A stretch of 64,000 nucleotides of DNA, from NCBI GenBank assembly GCA_934692665.1, contig CAKUUG010000004.1, positions 1 to 64,000 on the forward strand, written 5' to 3'. The notes below the pieces were generated by a model, which was given only the letters and a program-made list of their open reading frames with translations, was not told the DNA's origin and searched no databases. Below are positions 7,641 through 17,050 of this stretch, one piece after another. Made by a program: the position numbers and the translations under genes. This DNA is from an uncultured Candidatus Melainabacteria bacterium (lineage in GTDB: Bacteria > Cyanobacteriota > Vampirovibrionia > Gastranaerophilales > Gastranaerophilaceae). Positions within the stretch are counted from its first letter, which is position 1. Each line of letters begins with the position of its first letter.

Positions 7641-9623
7641 AATTTCGTTAATTTTTGCTATTGTTTTTGGAAAATACCAAGCCAAATACTGCGAACGTGT
7701 ATAAGAATCACTGCCTCTTTCTCCATAATCAGAAAGAAGAATATTTGTTTCTGCAACAAATTCTTTTAATGCCATAGAGTTTTCTTCTTCAATATCGTTT
7801 ATGTCTTCTTCTTCATCATACGAATCGAAATTTTCGTAATATTCGTCCATATAATTTTCGCTATCATTATTATCCAAATACATTCCAAGACTAGAAGGCA
7901 AGAAATAACCGATTATTTCTTGGGATGCTGTTGGGTATTCTTTTAAAAATTCTTTTAATTCTCTGCTATAAATATCAATCAGTTCTTTATTTCCACTGAT
8001 TTTGCCAAAGTCTTCATTATCATCATCATAATCCAGAGAATGCATTACTTCATGGTAGAAAGAAGCGGAATTTATGCCGATATTTAATTCACTGGGAGGA
8101 ATAAAACAAGATTCTATATCATCAACAATGCATATTTCATCTATTGTTTTTGTCATCTCTAGGATTTTATCTAATGGCATAGATTTTAGCATTTCAAAAA
8201 ATTCATCCGAAGATTCTTCAAAATCAGAAATTTCTTCAGATTCTTCAGGCAACATATCCGAATTAGGTATTTCATCTGTTAATTCACACAACATGTCCGA
8301 AATAGGAATTTCTGTTATTTCGCCGTTTGGGTCTTTTATTTTGATTATTTTGTTTTCATCATCAAAATCGCCAAAATACTCTTTTGAATTTATGGTAGTT
8401 TTTGTTTTTGTATCCGAAATTTTTTCCCAAGTTCTGTTTATATCGAGCAAAGTTTCGCCATTGTCATCTTTGATTTTGTATTTGTATAATTTTGATATTG
8501 TTTTTCCGTTTTCGTCTGTTTTTTGGATATATTCTCTTTTTGTATTTGTGTCTTTGTAATTAAAATCTTCCGAAAATTTTGTAGAATTTCCGTCCTTTTC
8601 AACAGTTGCTATTTTCTTGCCTGAAATTTCTCCATTTTTTATCATTTTAATTACATCAAAATCTTCCGGATAATCATGCAAATCAAACTCTTCTATTTCA
8701 TAAACCCCGCTTAACAAATCTGATTTATGAGTGTAGATAATTTTTCTCGGCTCGTCTGTTGCTTTGTCTTTTATGACTTCTATCTGCTCTTCTACATTCG
8801 GATCATAAGCAAAATCAAAAGTAGAAACGCCGCTCGTCTGCATTTGGACAGTTCTATTTGCATTATAATCCCAGCTGTGAACATTTCCATCGGGGTCTTT
8901 TTGTGTTGTTGTTTTTATTATGTCGCCTGTTGGCGGAAGTGTGATTGTTTTTAGTATTTTTGTGCCGTTTTTTAAATTTATGATTTTTGAAGCAACAAGA
9001 GAACTTTCTCCATTGTCTGCTCTTGTATATGCGATTCTATAACCTTTGCCTACTTCATCTAAAAAATTATTGACTCTTTTTTTATCCATATAACTGTCTA
9101 CATAAGATATAACAGGATCTGTTGCACCTTTTTTGTACAATCTTGAAACATCATTGTCACGATTAAGCACTTCTTGAATACAATCACAAATACCATAAGA
9201 CACGCAGAAGCTTGCTTGGTGCGGATTTACGTTTTGTTTCAATAGGTTTTTGTACTGTTGCATTTGGTCTTCATCAAAGTTGACCGTTTCTTCAACATCA
9301 GACAAAGAAAGCAAACCCGAAGTCAAAAAATCAAATACTTCTTTATCTTTGATTTTTTTTGCAAATTCTTCCAACAATTCAGGTTTTAACCTAGAAACAG
9401 GCATCAAATCTTTTGTTGTTATTGATTGATTTTCGAGCAAAAGCTTCACTGTTTCATTATTTTTCAAAAAACCAAGATTCTTTTCGCATTCTTCTTCATA
9501 TCCGGAAAAAGAAATATTTTTTTGAAAAACATCATTAGCTATTGTTTGTTTTAGAGGTTTTTGTGCTATGTTTTTAGCAATTTTTGAATATTTTAACGTA
9601 TTTGTGATGGCATTTATTTTCAT
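7629..9623 (-). CDS. Predicted HExxH zinc metalloprotease with repeat-rich middle region
   Basis: The protein has 664 residues. The N-terminus ends in FQKNISFSG, the short tag also seen in the protein at 40458-41693. Residues about 200-430 are Thr/Lys/Asp-rich beta repeats (KDPDGNVHSWDYN, KTDENGKTISKLY, KDPNGEITEI) like YD/MORN-type repeats. An acidic linker precedes a C-terminal domain with FYHEVMHSLDYD: H524, E525 and H528 form HExxH and D531 follows. EFVAET at 620-626 offers a third ligand (E621 or E625). The layout resembles anthrax lethal factor-like (ATLF) proteases, but the match is motif-level only. No signal peptide is evident. Target and export route are unknown. Confidence 0.65.
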   Translation of the reverse strand: MKINAITNTLKYSKIAKNIAQKPLKQTIANDVFQKNISFSGYEEECEKNLGFLKNNETVKLLLENQSITTKDLMPVSRLKPELLEEFAKKIKDKEVFDFLTSGLLSLSDVEETVNFDEDQMQQYKNLLKQNVNPHQASFCVSYGICDCIQEVLNRDNDVSRLYKKGATDPVISYVDSYMDKKRVNNFLDEVGKGYRIAYTRADNGESSLVASKIINLKNGTKILKTITLPPTGDIIKTTTQKDPDGNVHSWDYNANRTVQMQTSGVSTFDFAYDPNVEEQIEVIKDKATDEPRKIIYTHKSDLLSGVYEIEEFDLHDYPEDFDVIKMIKNGEISGKKIATVEKDGNSTKFSEDFNYKDTNTKREYIQKTDENGKTISKLYKYKIKDDNGETLLDINRTWEKISDTKTKTTINSKEYFGDFDDENKIIKIKDPNGEITEIPISDMLCELTDEIPNSDMLPEESEEISDFEESSDEFFEMLKSMPLDKILEMTKTIDEICIVDDIESCFIPPSELNIGINSASFYHEVMHSLDYDDDNEDFGKISGNKELIDIYSRELKEFLKEYPTASQEIIGYFLPSSLGMYLDNNDSENYMDEYYENFDSYDEEEDINDIEEENSMALKEFVAETNILLSDYGERGSDSYTRSQYLAWYFPKTIAKINEILNS

Positions 9624-9671
9624 ACCATTTTAAAAAACGTGAAAATATTTTTTTGCTACTTTTAAAAAAAA

Positions 9672-10907
9672 CTAATACTGAAAACCGTCTTCTTTCATTC
9701 TTCTTATTATTTCTTTTAAATCATCGTTTTGTGCAACAACAGACAATCTCACGTATCTGGTTGCATCTTTGTCAAATGCAGTCCCCGGAACTACGACAAT
9801 GCCTGATTTTTCAAGCATTTGATTTGCATAATCTACACAATCAACGAATCTTTCTGGTATTTTTAACCACAAATAAAACGTCGCTTTTGGCATTTTTACG
9901 TTATAGCCTAAAGAAACAAGCCCATCAACAAAGCCTTGTATTTTTTCTTTGAATTTTTTGTTTTGAGAATCAATGTATTTTTGACCTTCAACACTTTCTA
10001 ATAAATCAGCACTAGCATATTGCAGAACTTTAAATATGCCTGTGTCGATAGTTGATTTCATACGAGAGAGCATCGTAATGCCTGTTGAATTTCCGACTGC
10101 ATAACCAACACGCCAGCCTGTCATTGCGTATGATTTTGACATTGAATAAAATTCAACGCAACATTCCATCGCTCCATTGCATTCTAGAGCAGAATGCGGT
10201 TTAAATTCTTCTTCATAATACATTTCAGAATACGCATTGTCTGAAATCAAAATTATTCCATTTTTGTTGCAAAAATCAACGCAATGTTGCAAATATTCTT
10301 TGTTACAAGTACATCCCAGAGGGTTGTTCGGATAATTTATAATGAGAGCTTTTATTTTGTTTTTGTCGCAGCCTTTTTTAATCAGTTTGTCTAATTCTTC
10401 TTCCAAATTTGGCATGAAGTTATTTTCTTTGTTCAATTCAATCCCATAACCAAACGCCCCTGACGAACGTATCATTTGGGAATAAGAAGCATATCCGGGT
10501 TTTGGAACAAGAATGATGTCTTGTTCTTTTGGGTCTTCTTTGTAGTTTACGATTGCTTTTATCATGTTTGCAATACCTTCTTTTGAACCAATCAAAGAAA
10601 ATACTTCTGTATTTGGGTTCAAATCTACATTGAATCTTTCTTTCATTCTGTGTGCTACAGCGTTTAGAAATTTCTTTTCACCTTTTGGTGTAGAATATGT
10701 ACCAAGAGAATCATCAGCAATGTATTCTATAGTTTTTTGTTTAACAAAATCAGGCACAGCATCCACCGGAGCTCCCATAGAAAGTGCTATTGGTTTTCTA
10801 TTTTTTTTAATTAATTCAGGAGTCAATTCGATTTGACGTGCTTTGATTTCAAACATAATGTAGTTTTTCATTGTTTTTATTTGATTGTTAAACAAATCTT
10901 TATTCAT
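9672..10907 (-). CDS. Class I/II PLP aminotransferase, possibly LL-diaminopimelate aminotransferase
   Basis: The 411 residues form a complete fold-type I aminotransferase. Visible are SLIGSKEGI, NYPNNPLG with N195, ISDNAYSEM with D223, and SMSKSYAMTGWRVGYAVGN with the PLP-binding K258 and phosphate-binding R266. Plant, chlamydial and cyanobacterial organisms make lysine through LL-DAP aminotransferase, and many homologs of this type carry that name. The substrate cannot be fixed from the sequence; aspartate or alanine aminotransferase is equally open. AAGGGAAAAG stands before the start. No neighbour belongs to lysine synthesis. Confidence 0.85.
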   Translation of the reverse strand: MNKDLFNNQIKTMKNYIMFEIKARQIELTPELIKKNRKPIALSMGAPVDAVPDFVKQKTIEYIADDSLGTYSTPKGEKKFLNAVAHRMKERFNVDLNPNTEVFSLIGSKEGIANMIKAIVNYKEDPKEQDIILVPKPGYASYSQMIRSSGAFGYGIELNKENNFMPNLEEELDKLIKKGCDKNKIKALIINYPNNPLGCTCNKEYLQHCVDFCNKNGIILISDNAYSEMYYEEEFKPHSALECNGAMECCVEFYSMSKSYAMTGWRVGYAVGNSTGITMLSRMKSTIDTGIFKVLQYASADLLESVEGQKYIDSQNKKFKEKIQGFVDGLVSLGYNVKMPKATFYLWLKIPERFVDCVDYANQMLEKSGIVVVPGTAFDKDATRYVRLSVVAQNDDLKEIIRRMKEDGFQY

Positions 10908-11132
10908 ACTTTTCCCTTTGGTGATATTTTTTACTGGAATATCATACCATCATTTGATTTTTTAGTAAATTTTTTTTAAGTTTTGTGTTAAAAAATTTTT
11001 TTCGGGTATTGATATTAATATGAGAGGTATTTTTTGTTAAATTAAGTGGAAATTGTATTTTAAATTTGTGTAATATAGTGTATAATAATATATGCCAGAT
11101 GCAGATTATCTGTGCTAGAAACGGAGAAAACT

Positions 11133-11483
11133 ATGCATATTCACGTTAATGGACGTAACATCGAAATTACCGATGCAATCAAAGCATACGTTAAAGAAAA
11201 AGCAGGAAAAGTAGCTGCTCACTATGAACAAATTGATTCAATCGATGCGGTTTTATCGGTAATTAAAAATCCTTCCGTTACAGAATCTCATGTTGCAGAA
11301 ATTATCTGCAAAATAGGCGGTGAAACAATCACTGTTGAAGAAAAAGCCGAAAGTATGTATGCTTCTATTGATTTGGTTTGTGACAAATTAGATAGACAAG
11401 TGAAAAAGCTAAAAGAAAAAGGTTCATCAAAAGCAAAAACAGAATCAATTAGAACAACGACAGCAACAGCAACAGTTGAATAA
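11133..11483 (+). CDS. hpf: Short ribosome hibernation promoting factor
   Basis: This 116-residue protein is of the HPF/RaiA family: it opens MHIHVNGRNIEITDAIKAYV, has the beta-alpha-beta-beta-beta-alpha pattern with EIICKIGGETI, and ends with a helix DLVCDKLDRQVKKLKEKG. HPF binds the 30S subunit at the mRNA and tRNA channel in starving cells. The C-terminal dimerisation domain of long HPF is absent; instead there is a short Ser/Thr-rich tail. A GTG at 11112 is in frame, but ACGGAG lies 7 bases before ATG 11133. A terminator follows 22 bases downstream. Confidence 0.9.
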   Translation: MHIHVNGRNIEITDAIKAYVKEKAGKVAAHYEQIDSIDAVLSVIKNPSVTESHVAEIICKIGGETITVEEKAESMYASIDLVCDKLDRQVKKLKEKGSSKAKTESIRTTTATATVE

Positions 11484-11505
11484 AAATAGAATAATTGAAA
11501 AAACT

Positions 11506-11532
11506 AAAGCACCCATTTTGGGTGCTTTTTAA
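11506..11532. terminator. Terminator shared by hpf and the convergent atp genes
   Basis: AAAGCACCC and GGGTGCTTT pair around a 5-base loop, with T and A runs on both sides, so it can serve both directions. Confidence 0.85.
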
Positions 11533-11555
11533 GTAGAATATTTAAAAAAATGAAA

Positions 11556-11963
11556 TTAGAAATGTTTGTCTTTTGCAGAAATTCTTGCAATAGCTTTTGC
11601 AAGTGCAATTTGTGCCCTTGTCATATCAAGATTTTCATCTTTTGCTTTTAGCCTTGCTTGTGCTCTTTCTTTTGCTTGTTTTGCACGAGCTACATCAATA
11701 TCACAATCTAGTTCTGCGATGTCTGTTAGTATAGTTGCTCGATTGTCAGAAAATTGCAATATTCCGCCCATTATTGCAACGCACTGAGTACCTTTTTCTT
11801 TTACTGCTTTTGCTACTCCGATATCCAGTGCACACACAACAGGAACGTGATTTTTTAATATTCCCATTGAGCCGTCTGTTGTTTTTACATACAATTCATC
11901 AATATCGTCTTCATAAACAATTTGTTGATGAGTTATGACTTTTAAATGAATATCATTTGCCAT
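11556..11963 (-). CDS. atpC: ATP synthase F1 epsilon subunit
   Basis: The 135 residues show the N-terminal beta-sandwich (HLKVITHQQIVYEDDIDEL, GSMGILKNHVPVVCALDIG) and the C-terminal two-helix hairpin rich in Ala/Lys (ARAKQAKERAQARLKAK). It couples the gamma stalk to c-ring rotation and inhibits idle F1. It follows atpD after 5 bases. The gene would be called atpE in cyanobacterial and plastid naming. Confidence 0.95.
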   Translation of the reverse strand: MANDIHLKVITHQQIVYEDDIDELYVKTTDGSMGILKNHVPVVCALDIGVAKAVKEKGTQCVAIMGGILQFSDNRATILTDIAELDCDIDVARAKQAKERAQARLKAKDENLDMTRAQIALAKAIARISAKDKHF

Positions 11964-11968
11964 AAAAA

Positions 11969-13375
11969 CTATACTCCAACAGCTTCTTGAGCACGTGCTT
12001 TTTCAAGAACATCTTCTATTGTTCCAACCATATAAAAGGCTTGTTCAGGAACGTTGTCGTGTTTTCCTTCTATGATTTCTTTAAAACCTTTTATTGAGTC
12101 TTCTAATTTTACATATTTTCCTTTTACGCCTGAGAATTGTTCAGCTACAAAGAAAGGTTGAGATAAGAATTTTTGGATTTTTCTTGCACGATTTACTGTC
12201 AATTTGTCTTCTTCAGACAATTCGTCCATACCCAAAATTGCGATAATATCTTGCAAATCTTTGTATTTTTGAAGAATTTCAAGAACTTGTTTTGCGACAT
12301 TATAGTGTTCTTCGCCGATTATATGAGGATCCAATGCACGAGAAGAAGATTCTAGAGGGTCTGCAGCAGGATAAATACCCAATGATGCAATGTTTCTGGA
12401 TAATACAGTTGAAGCATCCAAGTGAGTAAATGTAGTTGCAGGAGCAGGGTCGGTCAAGTCATCTGCCGGTACGTAAACTGCTTGTACAGAAGTAATTGAA
12501 CCATCTTTTGTAGAAGTAATACGTTCTTGTAATTCACCAACTTCTTGAGATAGTGTTGGTTGATAACCTACAGCTGAAGGCATTCTTCCTAGCAAAGCAG
12601 AAACTTCTGAACCTGCTTGTACAAAACGGAAAATGTTGTCAATAAACAAAAGTACGTCTTGTTTTGTAACATCTCTAAAGTATTCTGCACAAGTCAATGT
12701 AGACAAGCCAACTCTCATTCTTGCTCCAGGTGGTTCGTTCATTTGACCATAAATAAGAGCAACTTTATCTAAAACGCCTGATTCTTTCATTTCGTTGTAC
12801 AAGTCGTTTCCTTCACGTGTTCTTTCGCCTACACCACCAAATACGGAAACGCCGTCGTGTTCAGCTGCAATATTGTGAATCAATTCCATAATAAGAACTG
12901 TTTTTCCAACACCTGCACCACCGAATAGACCGATTTTTCCACCTTTTTGGTATGGCATCAAAAGGTCAATTACTTTGATACCTGTTTCTAATATTTCTAT
13001 ATTTGTATTTTGTTCAGTTAGTTTTGGAGAAGGTCTGTGTATCGGGAATCTGTCTTGTGCAACGACTTCTCCGGCATTATCTACAGGTTCACCCAATACA
13101 TTTAATATTCTACCTAAAATACCTTTTCCAACAGGAACTTTGATTGGTGCTTGCGTGTTTATAACTTTCATTCCACGTCTAAGCCCATCCGTTGATGACA
13201 TTGCAACAGAACGAACAGTATTTTCACCCAACAATTGTTGAACTTCTACTGTTGTTTTGTTTCCATCATCATTATAAATCTCAAGAGCATCATAAATTTC
13301 AGGTAATACTCCATCATCAAATTTTACGTCAATTACAGGTCCTATGATTTGTACAATTACACCTTCGTTTGCCAT
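11969..13375 (-). CDS. atpD: ATP synthase F1 beta subunit
   Basis: This is a full-length catalytic beta subunit of 468 residues. It has the beta-barrel N-domain, the P-loop GGAGVGKT (152-159), GERTREGNDLYNEM with the catalytic Glu, and the DELSEED-type sequence GMDELSEEDK in the C-domain that contacts gamma. The start is led by AAGAGG. Only beta and epsilon are here, not the remaining subunits, and nothing upstream continues the operon. The same beta-epsilon split from the main atp operon is characteristic of cyanobacteria and plastids, where the gene is named atpB. Confidence 0.97.
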   Translation of the reverse strand: MANEGVIVQIIGPVIDVKFDDGVLPEIYDALEIYNDDGNKTTVEVQQLLGENTVRSVAMSSTDGLRRGMKVINTQAPIKVPVGKGILGRILNVLGEPVDNAGEVVAQDRFPIHRPSPKLTEQNTNIEILETGIKVIDLLMPYQKGGKIGLFGGAGVGKTVLIMELIHNIAAEHDGVSVFGGVGERTREGNDLYNEMKESGVLDKVALIYGQMNEPPGARMRVGLSTLTCAEYFRDVTKQDVLLFIDNIFRFVQAGSEVSALLGRMPSAVGYQPTLSQEVGELQERITSTKDGSITSVQAVYVPADDLTDPAPATTFTHLDASTVLSRNIASLGIYPAADPLESSSRALDPHIIGEEHYNVAKQVLEILQKYKDLQDIIAILGMDELSEEDKLTVNRARKIQKFLSQPFFVAEQFSGVKGKYVKLEDSIKGFKEIIEGKHDNVPEQAFYMVGTIEDVLEKARAQEAVGV

Positions 13376-13477
13376 ACTTTTACCTCTTAAATAGTATTAT
13401 AGTTATCTAGATTATAACTTATTTGATTTTTTAGAAAGTAAAAAAATTTTTAATTTCATCCTTTTGGATGAGAATAA

Positions 13478-14347
13478 TTATTTAAAAATTTTTAATGAAA
13501 AATCACTTCCTTTTAAAATTATATATTCAAAAGTTTTTTCAATAACAGAATGATTTTTTAGATTTTTGCTTTTTTCATCTAATGGCAAAAATTCATAATT
13601 TTCCAATTTTATGTATCTTCTGTTTATTTCAACATAAGGACTGGCCCACGGATAAAGTGCTCTCAAGTGCCTATCTACATCGGCTTTTGGCTGGTTGAGA
13701 TTTATTATAACTTCTTTTGTTGTGATTTGGTGTTCGTATGTAGCGTATTTTTCGTCTTGTTTTATTGGTTGAAGCTGATTTTTGTCTGCCAATTCGAGCA
13801 AATCTTTTACCATTTCGACTGCGAGTTTGCAAGTTTTGTTTTTTAATGTTTTGCCATTTTCATTTTCTGAAATAGTAATTGCTTCTGACAATAAAATATC
13901 GCCTTTGTCGAATTTTTCATTCATAAAATGTACAGTGAGCCCTGTTACTTTTTGATTTAAATAAATTGTCCAAAAATAAGGATTTGCCCCTCGATTTTTA
14001 GGCAAAAGTGCCGGATGAAAGTTTATACAAGGTACAGTGGACAATATTTCAGAGCCGAATTTTTCACCCCAAGAGCCGACTATTATCATATCGGGTTTAA
14101 GTTTTTTGATTGCAGAAAGAAATTTTTTGTCATTTACGCTTTTTGCTTTTATTTCTTTTAGTTTTTCAGATTTTATGATTGTAAAATCTTCTGAAGGATT
14201 AAAAATATCTTTAAAAAAAAGTTCAAAACCGCTATATCGTCTTCTATCAGAGCGAAAAACTGCCAAAATCTCGTGGTTTGAGGATTTTATTCCTTTAATC
14301 AGAGAAAAAAGCATTTGACCATATCCGACTAAAACAATCTTTTTCAT
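13478..14347 (-). CDS. Formyltransferase-family protein, Fmt/ArnA-like
   Basis: The protein of 289 residues has the formyl_trans_N fold: MKKIVLVGYGQM, then CINFHPALLPKNRGANPY with the catalytic N109 and H111, and KFDKGDILL with D150. The C-terminal domain (LRALYPWASPYVEIN) corresponds to the formyl_trans_C region of Fmt or ArnA. It would use 10-formyltetrahydrofolate to formylate an amino group, but whether on Met-tRNA, a sugar nucleotide or another amine is not visible. The opening glycine motif is shorter than in typical Fmt, so I favour a paralog. TATAAT lies 7 bases before the ATG and there is no SD, suggesting a leaderless message. Confidence 0.75.
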   Translation of the reverse strand: MKKIVLVGYGQMLFSLIKGIKSSNHEILAVFRSDRRRYSGFELFFKDIFNPSEDFTIIKSEKLKEIKAKSVNDKKFLSAIKKLKPDMIIVGSWGEKFGSEILSTVPCINFHPALLPKNRGANPYFWTIYLNQKVTGLTVHFMNEKFDKGDILLSEAITISENENGKTLKNKTCKLAVEMVKDLLELADKNQLQPIKQDEKYATYEHQITTKEVIINLNQPKADVDRHLRALYPWASPYVEINRRYIKLENYEFLPLDEKSKNLKNHSVIEKTFEYIILKGSDFSLKIFK

Positions 14348-14461
14348 TTTTAGAATTATATATTAAAAAAATAGAACAAGAAAGAATTTTTTTTGGCTAT
14401 TAAAAACTTCTTTTCTTGTTGTATAATATGTACATATTTTTAGAAAGAGGGAGAAAGTTTT

Positions 14462-16609
14462 TTGAAAAAATTAGTTGTCGTATTATCGGTATTGTTGTTT
14501 TTAAATGGAAACTTTGGTGTCGCAAAAGAAGTTTCGCAAGCTGACATTCAACGATATAGTGCATATTATTCTAATGGTATGCAGTTTTTCAAAAATCAAC
14601 AATTTTCTTCCGCAATAACAGAATTTAAAAAAGTTCTTAGATTTTCACCCTACGACAAAACGACCCAAAATGCCCTTGCAAACACATATTACGCAAGAGC
14701 TCAGTATTATCAAAAACAAACAAAAGAATACAAAAAAGCACTTCTTGACTACAAAAGTGCGTATTTCTATGCAAAATACTGGCAAGACACTCCGCTGGAT
14801 TCAAATTTGATTTCTTCATCTCTTAAAGAAATCAACGATTTAGAAAAAAGATTGGCAGTTTCGTCTTCTTTGGAATCTCGTATCCAAAGTGCAAAAATCC
14901 TAAAAGCCCAAGGGGAATTGGCTGCTGCAGGATATGAATTGGAACAGGTAAAAAATACAAAATACAAAGAAGTTGCTTATGAAAATTTGGGAAATATCTT
15001 CAAAAACCTGAACAATCTGGCTTCTGCAATGGATTGTTACAAAAGTGCGATAGATATCAATCCAAAAAACCCAAGAACCCACTTTTGGTATGGAACAATG
15101 CTTGATGAAGCAGGAAATTTTGAAGCAAGTATGGAACAATTCAATCTTGCTTTGCAATATGGGGACAAAAGTCCTGAGTTGTTAGAAGTTCTTGAAAACA
15201 AATGGACTCAAAGCCTCGTTAAAAATCCTAACAATTCTCAAAACTATGTCAATTTGGGTGCGATTTATCAAAAACAAGGCAACTATGATGGAGCAAAAGC
15301 CCAGTATCTAAAAGCTTTGAACCTTAATCCAAATGATGAAGTTATATTGTACAATTTGGCTTCTTTGTATATCGAGCAAAAGAACTACAATGGAGCAATC
15401 GGCGTCTACAATGAGCTTTTGAGTAAAAATCCAAAAAACGCCGAAACTCTAAACTACAAAGCAGAAACATTAAAAAAACTAAACAAATTTGATGAAGCAA
15501 TAAATGTTTATGAAAATATATTGGCTCTAGAACCTAACAACCAAAATGCTAAAGCGGAAATTGACGATATAATTTTGAATCATTTTTCAGGCGAAAAATT
15601 GCAAAATTACATGCAACAATTAGCTTTGAAAAACCCAAACAACTACGAAGCACAGTTTAATTATGCTCTTGAGCTTCATAAAAACAAAAATTACCAAAAA
15701 GCGACTGAATTTTACAATAAAGCAATAGCCCTAAATTCTTCTAAAGAAGAAAGCTACATTAACCTTGCTCAGATTTATATCGAACAAAAAAATTATGAAA
15801 AAGCAAAAGAAACAATAAATAAAGGGCTTATGATTTTGCCGAACAATTCAAAACTAAGCCAATATTTGCAAGAAGTCAAAAACTATGATGCAAATGCACA
15901 ATATGACCTTGCAACAAAATTGTTTGAACAAAAAAATTACAAAGCTGCAATTAATGAATATCTAAAAATTCAAAACAAAAACGATGATGTAAAATCAGCA
16001 ATTGCCGGTTGTTATTGGGAATTGAAAGATTATCAAAATGCCAACAAATACTATCTTGACATTTTGAAAAATCAACCAAACAATACAGAATATCTAACAT
16101 CGAGTGCTTGGGCGTATTATTCTTTGAATGATTACAATAATGCAAAATCAATGGCAAATAGGGTTCTTTTGCTTGACAAAACTAATGCTGATGCAAAAAA
16201 TATCATAGCAAACATAGAAGAAATCCAAACCCAAGATATGCTGCAAACAGCTATTTCTCAATATGAAAAAGCAGATTTTACAACAGCATTGATTACATTG
16301 AACAACTTTTTATCTAAAATGCCAAACGATGAATATGGGCTATATTACAAGGCTCTAACTCTTGATGAATTAAAAAAACAACAAGAAGCAATAAAAATCT
16401 ATAAAACTCTGATTTCTAAAAATCCAAATTTTGCAGAAGCGTATTATTCTTTGGCACTGGATTTGGACAATACAGAAAATTATAAAGAAGCAATAACAAA
16501 CTATGAAAAATATTTGTCTCTAAAACAAGGACAAAATGATGAAACGACGAATTTTTCGACATCTAGAATAAAAGAATTAAAAGATTATTTAGCAAGTTTA
16601 AAAAAATAA
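14462..16609 (+). CDS. Secreted or periplasmic TPR-repeat protein
   Basis: The 715 residues begin with a signal peptide (MKKLVVVLSVLLFLNGNFGVAKE) and are then built from more than a dozen 34-residue TPR units with the usual W/L-G-Y-A-P spacing, for instance YVNLGAIYQKQGNYDGAKAQ, YINLAQIYIEQKNYEKAKE and NPNFAEAYYSLALDL. Such proteins are scaffolds for envelope complexes or outer-membrane assembly. The start is TTG at 14462, led by AGAGGGAG with good spacing. No enzymatic domain is present. It is followed after 9 bases by aroQ, probably in one transcript. Confidence 0.9.
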   Translation: MKKLVVVLSVLLFLNGNFGVAKEVSQADIQRYSAYYSNGMQFFKNQQFSSAITEFKKVLRFSPYDKTTQNALANTYYARAQYYQKQTKEYKKALLDYKSAYFYAKYWQDTPLDSNLISSSLKEINDLEKRLAVSSSLESRIQSAKILKAQGELAAAGYELEQVKNTKYKEVAYENLGNIFKNLNNLASAMDCYKSAIDINPKNPRTHFWYGTMLDEAGNFEASMEQFNLALQYGDKSPELLEVLENKWTQSLVKNPNNSQNYVNLGAIYQKQGNYDGAKAQYLKALNLNPNDEVILYNLASLYIEQKNYNGAIGVYNELLSKNPKNAETLNYKAETLKKLNKFDEAINVYENILALEPNNQNAKAEIDDIILNHFSGEKLQNYMQQLALKNPNNYEAQFNYALELHKNKNYQKATEFYNKAIALNSSKEESYINLAQIYIEQKNYEKAKETINKGLMILPNNSKLSQYLQEVKNYDANAQYDLATKLFEQKNYKAAINEYLKIQNKNDDVKSAIAGCYWELKDYQNANKYYLDILKNQPNNTEYLTSSAWAYYSLNDYNNAKSMANRVLLLDKTNADAKNIIANIEEIQTQDMLQTAISQYEKADFTTALITLNNFLSKMPNDEYGLYYKALTLDELKKQQEAIKIYKTLISKNPNFAEAYYSLALDLDNTENYKEAITNYEKYLSLKQGQNDETTNFSTSRIKELKDYLASLKK

Positions 16610-16618
16610 AGGAAAATT

Positions 16619-17050
16619 ATGAAAATATTGGTACTGAACGGTCCAAACCTGAATCTGTTGGGAACTAGAGAACCCGAAATATATGGCAATACGACACTAA
16701 AAGATATAAATTCTTCTCTTGTTGAATATGCAAAAACTTTGTCAAAAAATATCTCACTCGAATTTTTTCAATCTAATTCAGAAGGAGAAATAATAGACAA
16801 AATTCAACAAACTGATGCAGAAGGTTTGATTATCAATCCGGCAGCCTATACTCATACGAGTATTGCAATATCTGACGCTATAAAAGCAACAAAAATAAAA
16901 GCTGTAGAAGTCCATTTGTCCAATGTTTCTAATAGAGAAGATTATAGAAAAATTTCTTATGTATCGAATGCTTGTATAGGTACAGTTGCCGGTTTTAGAG
17001 AAAACAGCTACAAAATGGCACTGTTTGGATTGTTTAACGAATTAAAATGA
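16619..17050 (+). CDS. aroQ: 3-dehydroquinate dehydratase, type II
   Basis: The full 143-residue enzyme opens with MKILVLNGPNLNLLGTREPE, has FFQSNSEGEIID, INPAAYTHTSIAI with the catalytic His region, and VEVHLSNVSNRE. It converts 3-dehydroquinate to 3-dehydroshikimate in the shikimate pathway; aroE of the same pathway is at 60274-61131. AAAGGAAAATT precedes the ATG. The last four bases overlap the thiL start (ATGA). Confidence 0.95.
   Translation: MKILVLNGPNLNLLGTREPEIYGNTTLKDINSSLVEYAKTLSKNISLEFFQSNSEGEIIDKIQQTDAEGLIINPAAYTHTSIAISDAIKATKIKAVEVHLSNVSNREDYRKISYVSNACIGTVAGFRENSYKMALFGLFNELK

Noticed and set aside
8074..8559. Plus-strand frame of 161 residues
   Set aside because: It is antisense to the acidic and Ser-rich part of the metalloprotease gene, with no SD.
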